NCBI GenBank assembly: GCA_030386875.1
Contig: CM059580.1
Span: 1,640,838-1,704,837, forward strand
Reading direction: 5' to 3'
Length of the DNA: 64,000 nucleotides
Source: Morinoia aosen
Taxonomy: Eukaryota > Arthropoda > Malacostraca > Amphipoda > Talitridae
Shown here: piece by piece, positions 29,453 through 42,064 of the stretch
Position numbering within the stretch: the stretch's first letter is position 1
Layout of the letters: each line of letters begins with the position of its first letter
Translations under genes and position numbers: made by a program
The notes under the pieces: generated by a model
The model's database searches: none
What the model was told of the DNA's origin: nothing
Seen by the model: the letters and a program-made list of their open reading frames with translations, nothing else

Positions 29453-30455
29453 TGTGTTGTAGGACCCCCACATCCCTCGTGTGAAGTGTCTTGTGGGACC
29501 CCACATCCCTCATGTGAAGTGTCTTGAGGGACCCCACATCCCTCATGTGAAGTGTCTTGAGGGACCCCACATCCCTCATGTGAAGTGTCTTGTAGGACCC
29601 CAGATCTCTCATGTGATGTCTTGCCCAACCCCACTTCCCTCATGTGAAGTGTCTTGTGGAACCCCACATCCCTCATGTGAAGTGTCTTGTGGGACCCCAC
29701 ATCTCTCATGTGATGCCTTGCAGAACCCCACTTTCCTCATGTGAAGGCCCCGTCTTGTGGGACCCCACATCTCTCATGTGAAGGCCCCGTCCTGTGGGAC
29801 CTCACATCTCTCATGTGAAGGCTCCGTCCTGTGGGTCACATCTCTAATGTGGAGGCCCCGTCCTGTGGGACCCTACATCTCTCATGTGAAGGCCCCGTCC
29901 TGTGGGACCTCACATCTCTCATGTGAAGGCCCCGTCTAGTGGGACCCCACATCTTTAATGTGAAGGCCCTGTCCTGTGGGACCCCACATCTATCATGTGA
30001 AGGCCCCGTCCTGTGGGACCCCAAATCTATCATGTGAAGGCCCCGTCTTGTGGGACCCCACATCTCTAATGTGAAGGCCCCGTCCTGTGGGACCCCACAT
30101 CTATCATGTGAAGGCCCCGTCCTGTGGGACCCCAAATCTATCATGTGAAGGCCCCGTCTTGTGGGACCCTACATCTCTCATGTGTAGGCTCCGTCCTGTG
30201 GGACCCCACATCTATCATGTGAAGGCCCCGTCCTGTGGGACCCCAAATCTATCATGTGAAGGCCCCGTCTTGTGGGACCCTACATCTCTCATGTGGAGGC
30301 TCCGTCCTGTGGGACCCCACATCTATCATGTGAAGGCCCCGTCCTGTGGGACCCCACATCTATCATGTGAATGCCCCATCCTGTGGGACCCCACATCTCT
30401 AATGTGAAGGCCCCGTCTTGTGGGACCCCACATCTCTCATGTGAAGGCCACCATT
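29430..30455 (+). repeat. Array seeded from the gene A stop codon region (33-bp, then 37-bp units)
   Basis: The first unit CAGGACCCCACATCTCTCAT plus GTGA is the end of the coding sequence (QDPTSLM, stop). About eight 33-bp units (GGGACCCCACATCCCTCATG) are followed by about 19 units of 36-37 bp containing GAAGGCCCCGTCCTGTGGGA. The 3' UTR therefore begins inside the repeat. Confidence 0.92.
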
Positions 30456-30539
30456 TTGAATTTTTGTGTCAGTGTAGGGAAAAAAATGGAAATTTAGGCC
30501 TGGGTCGCGTCCCTGGCGCCGCTGGCCGGGGCGTTTGCC

Positions 30540-30795
30540 GTGATGCGGTTGTGTTTGTTTCTTGTGCGTGTGCGTGTGTTGTGTTGGTGTATATTGGTTT
30601 CTAGGTGTTGGTGTGTTAGTGTCGGGCTGTTGAGTGTAGGTGTCTGGGTGTTGGTGTGTAGGTGTTTGGGTGATGGGTGTGAGTGTTGGTGTGTAGGTGT
30701 CTGGATATTGGTGTGTGTGTCTGTGTGTTAGTGTGTAGGTTTGTAGGTGCCTGGGTGTTGGGTGAAAGTGTTCGAGTGTAAGTGTGCAGGTATGT
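30540..30795 (+). repeat. Degenerate GT-rich repeats
   Basis: GTGTTGGTGTGTAGGTGTCT-like units recur about ten times. No coding signal. Confidence 0.75.
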
Positions 30796-31127
30796 ATGTA
30801 CGTCAGATATTCCCCCTTCATATAAAGATGGTCCTAAAGATATGCATTAAACTGCCGTCCACTGTAGAGTTAGGTTTGAACAACGCGTAATATTAAAAAA
30901 ATTTTATCTGGAGTTGTAATGTGAGGTACAACGACTAATTTTATACTTCAATATATATTTATAGATATGTACATTTAGATATATGTATAGAAAACATACC
31001 AATTCAATTCAGTTTACGTAGCACATTTTATAATTGGTTTTGTCTGTTGATGACGCTGAGTGACTTTTAGTACAGTATTTAGAGAGCCATACCTGGACTG
31101 ATGCGAGCATGAGTCAAGTAACTCTAA

Positions 31128-31414
31128 AGGGCCGTTTACACTAGGGGACATTTTGGCCCTGAGGCGCGACACGTGTATACGAGGCTCACCACTGAGGCTC
31201 ATATTTGTGTGTGTTTATGCGAAGTTCTTTCTCTATTCGCCACGGTAGTTACGAGGCTCTTGAGTGTCGTGCATTACGAATTCGATCAAAGCGAATAGGG
31301 AACTTCGTATATGAACCTTCGTATATGAACCTCACAAATATGAACCTTAGTGGTGAGCCTCGTATACACGTGTCGCGCCTCACGGCCGAAATGTCCCCTA
31401 GTGTAAACGGCCCT
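31128..31414. mobile_element. Harbinger-like MITE with long inverted repeats
   Basis: Termini AGGGCCGTTTACACTAGGGG and its inverse bound 287 bp, with perfect TAA duplications at 31125-31127 and 31415-31417. The inverted repeats run about 80 bp (TGGTGAGCCTCGTATACACG near the inner end). TAA target and GGGCCGTTTACAC termini fit PIF/Harbinger-type MITEs. It is noncoding. Confidence 0.85.
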
Positions 31415-33871
31415 TAAGTGGCGTGACTGAGTGCCGCTCTCCTCTTGTGCGTCCCCCATCTCAAATTTGTTCAAAGTCTAATATTTCATTCAAAATTAAA
31501 TTGAGGGTTTTCTTTGCGATAACGATACAGACAAGATATGAAAACCCTGAGGGCTGGTTCGTGCCTGCCCAGGTTCAGGAAAGGTTCCGTTGTGGGAGGT
31601 TTGTGAATTTCCTTTGGCTTAGAAGTGGAGTTGAGCTTGGAAAGGAGCAAGGGAATAGAGAAGTAGATTTACTTTGGAGACTCAAATTCTTGATGAAAGA
31701 TTCCTTTGAAAAGCATCGTCATTTTTTCCCACTTTTTTATGCTATTTTTCCAGTGTTCATATGATTCGCAATCGGTACTTGAATAAAGCTTTTATGCATA
31801 GGGTTTGAAGAAATAAATCGCGAGAAATTTTTGTGTGATTTGAAAAAAACCCTTGACTTGAACCACCTCGCTACCAAAGAGGATGCAAAGAAAGATATTC
31901 ACGACGCTGCTACTACATACTCCTTCTTCTCAAGAAGTTGATACATGAACTGCATTGTAACCAATTAGATTTTAGAAACATTTTGATATGACCCCCTCCC
32001 CCTTCCCGTCTGGCCGCATCATGTTGAGGATTAAATTTTGACGGAATCCCTAACTTGTAAAGTGCAGAAATAAAAGTTTCATTTGAACAGAAATGCACTC
32101 ACTATTAAAAGAAGTTGAAGGTTTCATAAACTTTTGCATTCAAATAGATTCTAGAAAACATGAGGCAACAACACATATCAGGGACAGAAATTCATTGAGT
32201 GAAAATTGACATCACTGGAGAGAATAAATATAGTACCTATATAAAAATGAATCGGACCGTTCTGTATCAGGATATTTTTCATTAAAACATATTACAAAAT
32301 TTCATTCATAGTTTTTATAATATTTTTCAGGGAGATTTACATCGAAGGCATACATCAGATCAAAACTGAAAAATATTTTCAATGCTCTATGCCAAACGGT
32401 TGTAACCGGATCCAATATAATGTGCAATGCTTTAAACTTTCGATGGTCAATCATTTATTTAAGGTAACTTAAAACATTCAAACTGGATTAATGTAAAAAA
32501 AATGTTTTCTTTCGGACAAAAAATATGTGTAATGTTTGTCTATATTTTGTTCAACTCACTCCTGCTGTAGTTATATGACATCTCTGATGTGAACACGCTA
32601 AGTCGCAGTAAACAGAACTTGATCAAGCGTGGGGATTCAAGGCCGACGACGAGCGACTTCTATCTAAGAGCTTTGGAATTCCTTGTTTTTCAGGTATTTC
32701 CTACTGGATTCTTTGATAATTAAAGGAATGTATTTATTTTGCCAAAATTTATTCAGCAATATTAGTTTCTAATCGGATTTCAAGATGTTCGAACTCATAC
32801 ATGGGATCATGTCGCCAAATGTGCCACTTTTTGAGCAAAACTAGTTCTTTAAACTGTACTATTTGTTAATGGATAAAGTGCATTAATTTGATTTAAGGAA
32901 ATTAGAACGTCATTACTCTTTTTACGATCTGTAAAATTTGTGCAATTTTGAGTAATTTATCCCATTTCAGCTTCCTATGTTATTCTTGAAAGATTTGTGT
33001 AATTTTAGACTTGTAGTTATATAATTTTTATTGTATCATTTCATCCACAAAAATCATGATAGTTTTCTCATTAGTGTTTAAAATTAAACGGGAACCTTTG
33101 TTTGCTAAACTGACAAACAGTTCTATTGCCTTTTTGCTCTGCATGGTACACAGATCATGCCCTTGACCTTGAGGGCTGACAGTGTTAGGGCCTTTGTCAC
33201 GGCCTACAATTCCCTCCACATTATTCACACAAAGAGTTTAGCGCCTGTGTACCAGACTTGTCTAATTAACTACCCAGGATCCACCAATCCTTGCCACAAG
33301 CTGCAATCATTATAGCCCACTCAAATGACTGGCTCATTCCAGTCACTGTCTCTTACTCCAGGCACATACATGAAAAATTTTCACAGCATCAATGATACTC
33401 AAATTACAGTCCTAATCCAATTTAGCAAGACAGCTCAACACCACAATCATCTTCAGCCCATCTGGTCTGGATCCTAGAATTTTTTTAATATATCTACTTA
33501 TGCATTTTTATTTGAATATATTATTGAAATTATAGTATATTTGCATTCCTTTTTAATTGTGGAAAAATTGATATAAATTTTATTTGAAAACAAAGTTGCT
33601 TAGTATTTCCTAACAAAACTTTTTTTTTTTAATTCTGAATATTACCAGCAGATTCAATTTTGATTTCATGGATAATTTAGTTATTTGATACTTGTAATGC
33701 AGCACAAGTATCTAATTTTAATATATATTGGACAATATTTATTTTAGGTCCGGCAAGGAAATTAATAATTTGGGGGCAAATAATCAATAAAGGAACACAT
33801 TTTATAACCTTTCACAAGAATGACATTCTGCTCGCTGATGCGTTATTTTTGAATAATTGTACTTTGAAGTT

Positions 33872-34061
33872 GGCGCCGGTGCGCGCGTGCCGGCGCCGTT
33901 ATTTAGTTAATAAGGGTAGTTAACCCCCTATTACAAACGTAAAGAGGTTGGGTCGTGAGGGTTAGCCACAGTTCTTATAGTGAAAATTATAAATAAAGCT
34001 TCTAACCCACCCATTAGGGTGACGACCGCAATCTTGTTTACATCAAATCCAAGATGGCGGC
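33872..34061 (+). promoter_or_regulatory. Candidate promoter/5' region for gene B (GC palindrome and YY1-type motif)
   Basis: In an otherwise AT-rich stretch, GGCGCCGGTGCGCGCGTGCC at 33872 forms part of a GC palindrome (arms GGCGCCGG and CCGGCGCC), and AAGATGGCGGC at 34051-34061 is the core YY1 motif often found at transcription starts. Gene B needs a noncoding exon upstream of 44648, and this lies 10.6 kb before it. No exon is proven here. Confidence 0.3.
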
Positions 34062-35242
34062 GCCCATGGTGGTCGTTTGCCGGACCTAAAGTAAATATTG
34101 ACCAATATATTAAAAAAATCATAGTGAAAAATGTTATTTGAATATTAACAAAGCTTAAAAAAAACTAAGGTAAATCTGAAGGATATGATAGTAATTGATT
34201 ATGTAAATTTCAATGCCTAAACATAGTTAATTTAATCAAAAGAAACAAGTTTTCTTCTATGCCCTTTCCATCAGAAATGAGTATTTTATTAGTTATGGCG
34301 GTAAATGACTTGCCGCAGCTCCAGTGTTTGAAGCAGAAAGAAATTTATCGATCGCCCGATATGGCAGAGTCTTGCTTTTGACACGCTCGTCATCAAAGAC
34401 AAAACTAAACCTACCGCTATACCTCGTTAAATACTCATTTGGCAAAAAAAGTGTATAAAAGAAAAGTGGTTTATTTTGATGTTATTACCAAGATTAAAAC
34501 AAAAATTCAAAAATCGATGAGTAGCTGTTTATTCGAGCGCATTCGTCGTCAAAGACGAAACTAAACCTACCACTATAACTCGTAAAATAATCATTTCAGA
34601 CGGAAAGTGCATAGAAAAAACTTGTTTATTTTGATTTAATTCATTATGTTTAGGCAGCAAAAAGTTGGAAATAGATTACTGTCATCTCCTTCAGATTTAC
34701 CAAAAATAATGAAGGTAGATAGCATGCTGAAAATGTATGCTTCAGCCACAAGTCATTGTGATATGGACTGGAACGGAGTGAAGATATACAGAAATTTAAA
34801 TTCAATATTGGGAAAAATTAATTCCAATAATTCACTAAAAAACGTGCAATAGATTATCACAAAAAAATGACATAATACACTAAACAACTTGAAATAGATG
34901 AGCACAAAAATTGAAAATTTAATAATACACAAAACACCTTGCAATAAATAAGCACAAAGACCTTTATTTAACTGAAAAGTTTGGTAGTGATGAAAAATTC
35001 TGAAATGCAAAGGCTCTAAGGAGTTGAAAGTAGAGACTAAAATTTTGAAGTCAGCTAATTTTATAGGAACATTTTGGCTCTGCTAAGCAAGCCTAGAGAA
35101 CTCGTGTGGTGAAGCCTATGTGTTTAATTGCACGCTATGCGCAATTGTGATAACTAGCAGGAGCCGTGGAAATTCCACGGGCTACGTGATCGTTAACCTA
35201 GGCGGACCTGTGAAAAAATTCCGTCAGCATTACCCAACCTAT

Positions 35243-35305
35243 TCTTGTGCACTGGTGAAGCTCAAAACACAGATACGGTCAATAAGCATCCTTATGAGCA
35301 TCACA
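35243..35305 (-). repeat. Solo flank of the 61-bp-repeat element
   Basis: CTTGTGCACTGGTGAAGCTC and ACACAGATACGGTCAATAAG match the flank at 48202-48250 with no minisatellite units. Confidence 0.55.
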
Positions 35306-36107
35306 GAGAGACGGAAGAAGTGGACACCAAACAAATATATAAACATACTAGAGCATTATTAGGTAGGAAGATAAAGAAACAAAATTTAGGTCATGTTAGG
35401 AATATTATATCTACCAATCTTTAAGATTATTATCATTATGGATAAATGCTGATATTACAATTGGCTATTACATAAACATGGCTTTGTAAATATCATTTGA
35501 ACTTCCAATAGCTACTCTTTCAAATACACTAGGTCTTTAATCTTTTTATTGTGTTGTGAATTTAATTTTGATTATTGTTGAACAGTAACAGTGCCTCATG
35601 CACTAGGTTTCTGAAGTGTGCATTATTTATTAAATAAGAGCCCTCATGAGCTAAAATCTTGGAAACTGAAAATACACAGAAATGGCACTAGCCATGTTAC
35701 AAGTGCGTAACTATTGGAAGCAGGGTCAGACTGTAAGCATTTTTGAAGCATGTACAAATCCAGGTAAGAAAGTATTGAGGCTGGTTGTGTATGACAACAC
35801 ATTTTTAGCTCATAACTTCATGAAGTACGTAGTATGATCTCTTTAGACTTTGGACTCATTTTTTTTTACTGGAGCATATCAGACTGTTTCCATAAAGAAC
35901 TATTTTGTCTTATTGTAAAAGAAAAATGAACCTTTTGAGAAGGCAGTTGTCTTGAAAGTATAAAATATTTGGAAATTTTTTCTGGGATTCACCCCCTTGC
36001 TTACATTGAGCGTGACATTGATATTGTTGGTACAAGTTGTGCTTATTGCAGCTGTGTTTAGCAACAAGAGCATTTCTGCCTTCATTTGGACTTCTTACCA
36101 TTATTAA

Positions 36108-36328
36108 CACGTTAGTTGTGATGGGTTAAACTGAAGTTCAATATTCAACTTGAATTTAAAGTCAAAATTGATTAGCAAATTTGTAAATATCAAACATTGA
36201 CTGGGCCTGTTAGATACCATTAATTTAGAAAGGTTGTTAGAATTTTTCAAAACGACCCATCGATGGGTCGTTTCGCAGCAGGAAAACCTAACTGCAACCC
36301 ACCGGTGAGTCATACCGCAATGAATGCG
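36108..36328 (-). mobile_element. Family P repeat (ACCGGTGG), piggyBac-like copy with TTAA
   Basis: TTAA at 36104-36107 and 36329-36332 flank 221 bp. In minus orientation it starts CGCATTCATTGCGGTATGAC and carries CACCGGTGGGT. It includes the small palindrome AACGACCCATCGATGGGTCG. Confidence 0.6.
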
Positions 36329-37194
36329 TTAATATATCTTTGAAGATTTTTTGTTGTCAAAGATGATGGTTGCTAAGAATGGTGCTGCTGAGAATAAAAA
36401 AGTGCTATTTCTTTAATGTATACTATCCAAGATCCAAGAGAAAAATGTAAGCTGAGTTGTAGTGAATTGCCTCACTTGGCTATTTTTGTCAACTAGGTTG
36501 CATCACGTAGCTATTTTTTGTAAACAATATTGCATCACATAGCTATTATTGTCAACACTATTCATTCTCATTGAGAAGGAAACATGATATGTTTCATTGA
36601 AGGTTTATTATTCATAGACAAATATTGGTTAAATATTGTCTGGTACATATATTGATGTTATGGATATGTAGAAGATTTGACTTTTCATTTCAATTAACAT
36701 GGCAGTTTTTATGTTCACAAGGTCACAATACAGGCTACATTATTTTCCTGTCTAAATTTTTTCCAGACATTTGTTACAAAAAAAACACTTGCCTTTGATT
36801 AATTTTTCTAAGAAAAGTATTTCATTTTAGTGCTATAGATATTATTTATGTTCTAAATGAGTATTATTTAGTTGTAAATATTGTATTCTTGGCATATATA
36901 TATATGTATATATGTACTGCAGTATGTTTTTCTTAATTTTACATCAGAGTAACGAGGGTCTTCCTTTTCAGTAATTTCAGATTTAGAGGCATCCAGGAAC
37001 TTGCTATAGTGCGTTGTGAGTCTGAGTATTTGTTTTTACGATTGGAGTCTTTTTAAAAATTTCCTTCATGGACGTCTAAGTGTTGACATTGGTAAGCAGA
37101 TAATGTTTCATTGTTGCAGCGAGTGATGTCTGTTTTTCAGCGTTTCCCGGTAAGTGATCAGCGTAAGTATGGTTTCCTCCTCTAAAGAAGCAAA

Positions 37195-37470
37195 CAAATT
37201 ATGGAGCAGTTAAGAGTATTTTCTAAAAGCTAAGTATGGTCTAAAGTAACAAACAAACAATAATGATACAATTACCAGTATTTTCTAAAAGCTAAGTAGG
37301 GTCTAAAAAACATAAAAAAAAATGGAGCAATTACTTGTGTTTTCTAAAAGCTAAGTAAAGTCTAAAGAAACAAAAAATAATGAAACCATTACTAGTATTT
37401 TCTAAAAGCCAAGTATAGTCATTTCCTCCAAACAAACAATCAACAGTACAATTACTAATATATTTCTTAA
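37195..37470 (+). repeat. Degenerate about 65-bp repeat, 4-5 units
   Basis: ATTTTCTAAAAGCTAAGTA followed by GTCTAAAGAAACAAA and a TAATGxxxCAATTAC segment recurs. Confidence 0.7.
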
Positions 37471-38189
37471 AAGACAGTTGTGAAATAAAAAATCCAGGGA
37501 CTGATTCAGGAAACCTTTGGTGCTGTTTCCTGTTTTGAGGTCCAAAAAAATTACTGTAAAAACTGAGAAGTGAAGTTGAATTTCATGGGAGAAGCAAGAG
37601 CATAAGAGAAAAAAGTTAGTTTCAAGAAAAAACTAAAAAAAAAGTTTGTAAAGATAATCCAATTAATGAAAATGATTACATAAATCAAGGAAAACTTATT
37701 ACAAAATGAATGAAAAAACTGGCAAGATCCTTATTTATTTATATAGCTCAGCAGTGCTATCAAAAAAAGGCTTGACAGTGTAAGCAGGAGGAGACTTGGC
37801 AGTGTAAACAGAAGGAGGCTTGATGGTATAAACTAGAGATTTAGTAGTGTAATTAAACCTAAATCTACTCACCAAATCTCTTATTTATTAAGTAGTGTAA
37901 ACAATGTCAGGTTTGCAAAATACAAATAAGAGGAAAAGAGTAGCATGATGGCCCTTTTCTTTAGCTTAGTATATCCCAACATAACCAGGAAAAATGATTC
38001 ATTTTATCTGCTTTAATTGCAAGTCGATGGTTCTGAAAACTTCTGCAACTGTGTTATGTATGCACTCTAGAGAATAGTTAGCAAGATTGTAGTTTGTGGA
38101 AGGTTTCAAAAACTGAACAAGACTTAGTGAAAGTATGGTTGCAATATTCTGTAAAGGAGGCTGGGCTTCAGTGTTAGATTATACCATAT

Positions 38190-38520
38190 GTTAGTTTAAG
38201 CCTCCCTAACTGCTAAAAAACATATTTTTGAAAAGAGGAAGGCACCATCTAGTATGAAGTTAGGGAATGCGGAATCTATGCACAAGTTGCACAAAAAACA
38301 GTAAGCTGAGAAAGAAGTTCATGAAACAAGAAAAAGTTGAAGAATAAAGTAGTAGGTGCTGAAAAACAGGACGGTAGTAAATAAAAAAATGATGGTCCTT
38401 TAACATAACAAAAAACATTGTATTTCAATAAAAAAGCCTACCTAACTCTCAGCTGGGGCCCTCACACATTCCCCCTGGGAGGGCTAATTCCTGTAGAAAC
38501 AATAGTTGTCTCCCTGAGGG
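38190..38520 (-). mobile_element. SINE-like repeat family S, copy 5
   Basis: The minus-strand copy contains GGCACCATCTAGTATGAAGT, GGAATCTATGCACAAG, CCTACCTAACTCTCAGC and ends CTCCCTGAGGG. It lies in the gene-poor middle of the window. Confidence 0.75.
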
Positions 38521-39224
38521 TCAAACTTCAGTGTTTACATTTTTTCAATTGGAATGCATCATTGCATCTAATTGAAATTACTGATTCGTAAAGAATGCAA
38601 TTCAAAATGAGAAATTTAGTAAAGTGGTTGAATTACATTTAAAAATCTATTGAATTTTGAATCAAATGTCAACAAATCATTCCAAAAAATCAACTGCATG
38701 TCTGAAGAAGTGTTGTTGGAAGCTCCAAAAGTAAGAATTTATTTGCTTTCGATCCCTCAAAGTGCCACGCAAGATTTGAAAATCTGATTTCCTGTATTTT
38801 CTAGAAATTTTCAAGTATATTCACGATAAGCCATGAATATCCTTTGTTAGTCATCTTAAAAACACAGTTTTTCAAGGACAAGTACTGAGGGCAAAGGAAA
38901 TTTTCTTCCTATGGAAACATCGTTGGTGTGAAAACCATGTGTGTGATCCGTTGACCATAGAGCAATTCCAGGAGTTTCGTGAAAATAGTTTTCCAGGAGT
39001 GAGACTCCACAAAAAAATTGTGTATTAAAAATGTTGTCATGAGAGACAAGTGAAGTGTTACAAGGTGTATGTCTGTGTCGTTAGCAAGATTCTAAAGAAT
39101 CCTTGAATGCATTAAAATTGCTGTGTTGTGTTTTACACAAAAAAATTAGGCTAAAATTTGAGTTCTGAAAACGTGAGTGTACCCAAGGTGTGTAGGACAG
39201 GTTCCCAAGAACATTGAGGTGATA

Positions 39225-39482
39225 AGAATGCTTATTGTTAAAGTGAGTATTTCAGTGAGGTGTTATGAGTGCTTATTGTTATATTGAGTGCTACAGGGAG
39301 GTGATACGAGTGCTTGTTGTTATATTGAGTGCTGCAGGGAGGTGTTGTGAGTGCTTATTGTTATATTGAGTGCTGCAGGGAGGTGTTATGAGTGCTTATT
39401 GTTATATTGAGTGCTGCAGAGAGGTGTTATGAGTGCTTGTTGGTATACTCAGTGCTGCAGGGAGGTGTTACAAGTGCTCATG
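39225..39482 (+). repeat. 41-bp minisatellite, about 6 units
   Basis: Units of TGAGTGCTTATTGTTATATT then GAGTGCTGCAGGGAGGTGTT. Confidence 0.88.
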
Positions 39483-40299
39483 TACAATTTCATGAGTTGC
39501 AATTGTGTGCTTTTCGAGATTGTGCCTTGATTCCTATGTTGATCCTGAAACATGGTTTACTTTGCAGTGAAATGAATGCTTCAAAACTGCATAAATGCTT
39601 CAGCGTAAGGGATTTCTGCCAGTTGCTGCGCTGGCATTTCTGAGTAATTGTGACTGGGAGCTGTGCTTGTGACATTCTAATTTGATATTTTAATTTTTAT
39701 TTGTGTTGGAACAAAATTACCTATAAGCCATCCTCTCAAAACCTAGGAAGATTTTTAAACCATGAAGCTGTTTTATTGATGAAAATACCTACGTACAAAG
39801 ACTTCTAAAGCATGAAAATGTTTTCTTGAGGGAGTGATTGATGTGAGGCAATAAGCCATCCTTTCAAAACCTACATACAAGCATTCATAAATCATGAAGA
39901 TGTTTAATTGATGAAAATGTTCAAGTTTGGTGTTGATAAATACTTTAGAGAAATTAACTTAGATAATCTGTATTGTAGCTTTTGGTGTGCCAGACTGATG
40001 ACAAGGGGAGTGTTGGACATAGTTGTTTGCCCTCTGTGTTGTCAAGCTTTGGCTTGAAGGGATTTGTGTTGGCATTGATAGCATGTCTGAAGTTTGTGTT
40101 GCAGGCAAGCTTTGTCAGTTGAGGTCAAAAGAGAAACAGACTGAAACAAAAGAGATGTATTCAAATGATGAATGCAGGTTTAAAGAAGAATAAGAAAATT
40201 TTGATGATACTCTCACAAAGTGAAATGATGAAATAGAATCAGTTAAGGGTTGTGATATATTTGGTTAAATTTAGACCAAAACATTGAACTGGGACATAA

Positions 40300-41049
40300 T
40301 ACGAGGCCTGTCTAAAAAGTATCCGACCTTTGGCCAGAAAAAATACTTCAACAACCTGACGGGGTTGGGACCCTAATCCCCTTCAAAGTATGCCCCTTGT
40401 GCTTGCACACACTTAGCCCACCGATCCTTCCACTGCTGGAAACACCTCTGGTAGTTTTTTTTTAGAATGGTGTTCAGCTCCATCGTCGCATTGCCTGTTT
40501 GACTCCTTCGATGCTGACTGTTTTCTTTGATGTCCGTGGAATTGTGCATCACGAATACGCACCGGAAGGACAAACAGTGACAAAGGAGTACTATCAGGAT
40601 GTTCTCCGGCGACTTCGTGATGCAGTTCGGCGCAAAAGACCAGACATGTGGACTGCGAACAACTGGCACTTGCATCACGACAACGCGCCCGCACATTCAT
40701 CCCATTTGATCCGCAATTTCTTGGCCAAACATGGAATTACGACCGTTCGCCAACCTCCCTACTCTCCAGACCTGGCTCCTTGCGACTTCTGGTTGTTTCC
40801 AAAATTGAAGACACCACTGAAAGGATCCCGTTTTGAGAGTAGAGAAGAGATAATGCGGAACGCGACGACAGAGCTGAACACCATTCCAAAAGAAGACTTC
40901 CAGAGGTGTTTCCGGCAGTGGAAGGATCGGTGGGCTAAGTGTGTGGAAGCACAAGGAGCCTACTTTGAAGGGGATTAGGGTCCCAACCCCGTCAGGTTGT
41001 TGAAGTATTTTTTCTGGCCAAAGGTCGGATACTTTTTCGACAGGCCTCG
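40300..41049. mobile_element. Mariner-like element with inverted duplicate 3' ends
   Basis: The element is 750 bp, flanked by TA at 40298-40299 and 41050-41051. The termini CGAGGCCTGTC and GACAGGCCTCG are inverted. The left about 194 bp (40300-40493) is a diverged inverted copy of the right about 194 bp, and both arms encode the same transposase C-terminus ending AQGAYFEGD, on opposite strands. The 5' half of the transposase is missing. Confidence 0.88.
40499..40978 (+). pseudogene. Truncated mariner transposase (second and third catalytic Asp only)
   Basis: The reading frame starts inside the catalytic domain (FFDVRGIVHHEY), carries HHDNAPAH and YSPDLAPCDFWLFPKLK (second and third Asp, D34D spacing) and runs to the natural C-terminus. 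The first Asp and the DNA-binding domain are absent, so it cannot be active. Confidence 0.88.
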
Positions 41050-41524
41050 TATGCTTCAAATAAAGCAACTTGCACTACATCTAAAAATATTGGGCCAAAG
41101 TTTGGTCATATAAGGTGGTTGTGTTTACAAAGTTGAAACAAAATCAACAAAGAAGCAGATATACTGATCAATAAATTACAAATGGAGGGTACAAAAACTA
41201 AGAAGCCAAATGAAATGCTGATAGCTAAATAAATAATCAGTTCTGAGGGTACACCAAAACTCAAATTCACTTGAGAACCATGGCACCCAACCAACAAAGT
41301 TCAATAACTGAAATTTAAGAAAAACAATTGGGAACAGAAAAGGAGTAGCTGGTATACAAAGAGCAATAAGTGGGATAGAATGAGGAATTAAAATATACAT
41401 CCAGTTATTCAGTCTATCCAATCAAAATTGGCATCCGGTTGTTCAGTGCTGTGTCCTAGTCATGAAAAGGTCTTTTAATAGAGTACAAATTGGGCAAAAT
41501 CCTTCATGACTTGCTAGCTTCAGC

Positions 41525-41731
41525 CTCTTTAGCATTGGCATTTTTGTACTCATATTACTGTGATCACAGCCATCATCTCTAACCTGGCACTGGCATCAGG
41601 CAGTCACGGATATCTGGATGAGGAAGAAATGCCCTTGACAGGGAACTCCAAAAGTACTCATTAAGGAACTAATTTAACGAGAAAGGCTATTTTTGAAAGA
41701 AGACTGTAGAGTCCTCTTGAGCATTAAAGGG
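41525..41731. mobile_element. Second copy of the same piggyBac-like MITE, degraded
   Basis: The body aligns with 3143-3363 (TTTTTGTACTCATATTACTG, AACTCCAAAAGTACTCATTA) and the right end ATTAAAGGG|TTAA is kept. The left TTAA is mutated. Confidence 0.65.
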
Positions 41732-41784
41732 TTAAGACACATGAGTGGCCTTACATTGAAATAATTGAACAAACAAAAAGAAGA

Positions 41785-41960
41785 TGCCTCAATAATTATA
41801 CAACAAAAAGATGCATCAATAATTATACAACAATAAGAAGATGCATCAATAATTATACAACAATAAGAAGATGCATCAATAATTATACAACAATAAGAAG
41901 ATGCATCAATAATTATACAACAATAAGAAGATGCATCAATAATCATACAGCAAAAAGAAG
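41785..41960 (+). repeat. 30-bp minisatellite, about 6 units
   Basis: Units of GATGCATCAATAATTATACA plus ACAATAAGAA. Confidence 0.88.
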
Positions 41961-42064
41961 ATTCACCAGAACTCAACTTGGTAACTCCACTGATCTCACT
42001 CTTGGCCTATAGTCATCGCTGGTTTTGAGCCCAAGTAAAGCTACAGCATCAGGCGATTGAGTGA

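Larger units (their letters stand above)
31418..36103 (+). other. AT-rich intergenic region
   Basis: Apart from the candidate promoter and a solo repeat flank I find no exon or known element. An AATAAA at 31782-31787 could serve as polyadenylation signal of gene A, 2.3 kb after the stop, but this is unproven. Two related segments (34300-34440 and 34510-34620, AAACTAAACCTACCACTATA) are a diverged duplication. Confidence 0.5.
36333..40297 (+). other. AT-rich region between gene A and gene B
   Basis: It contains the degenerate 65-bp repeat, one SINE-like copy and the 41-bp minisatellite; the rest shows no coding or RNA signal. Confidence 0.5.

Noticed and set aside
34646-34852. 68-codon plus-strand frame in the AT-rich middle
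   Set aside because: No splice partner, no recognised domain, ordinary AT-rich composition; could be chance.
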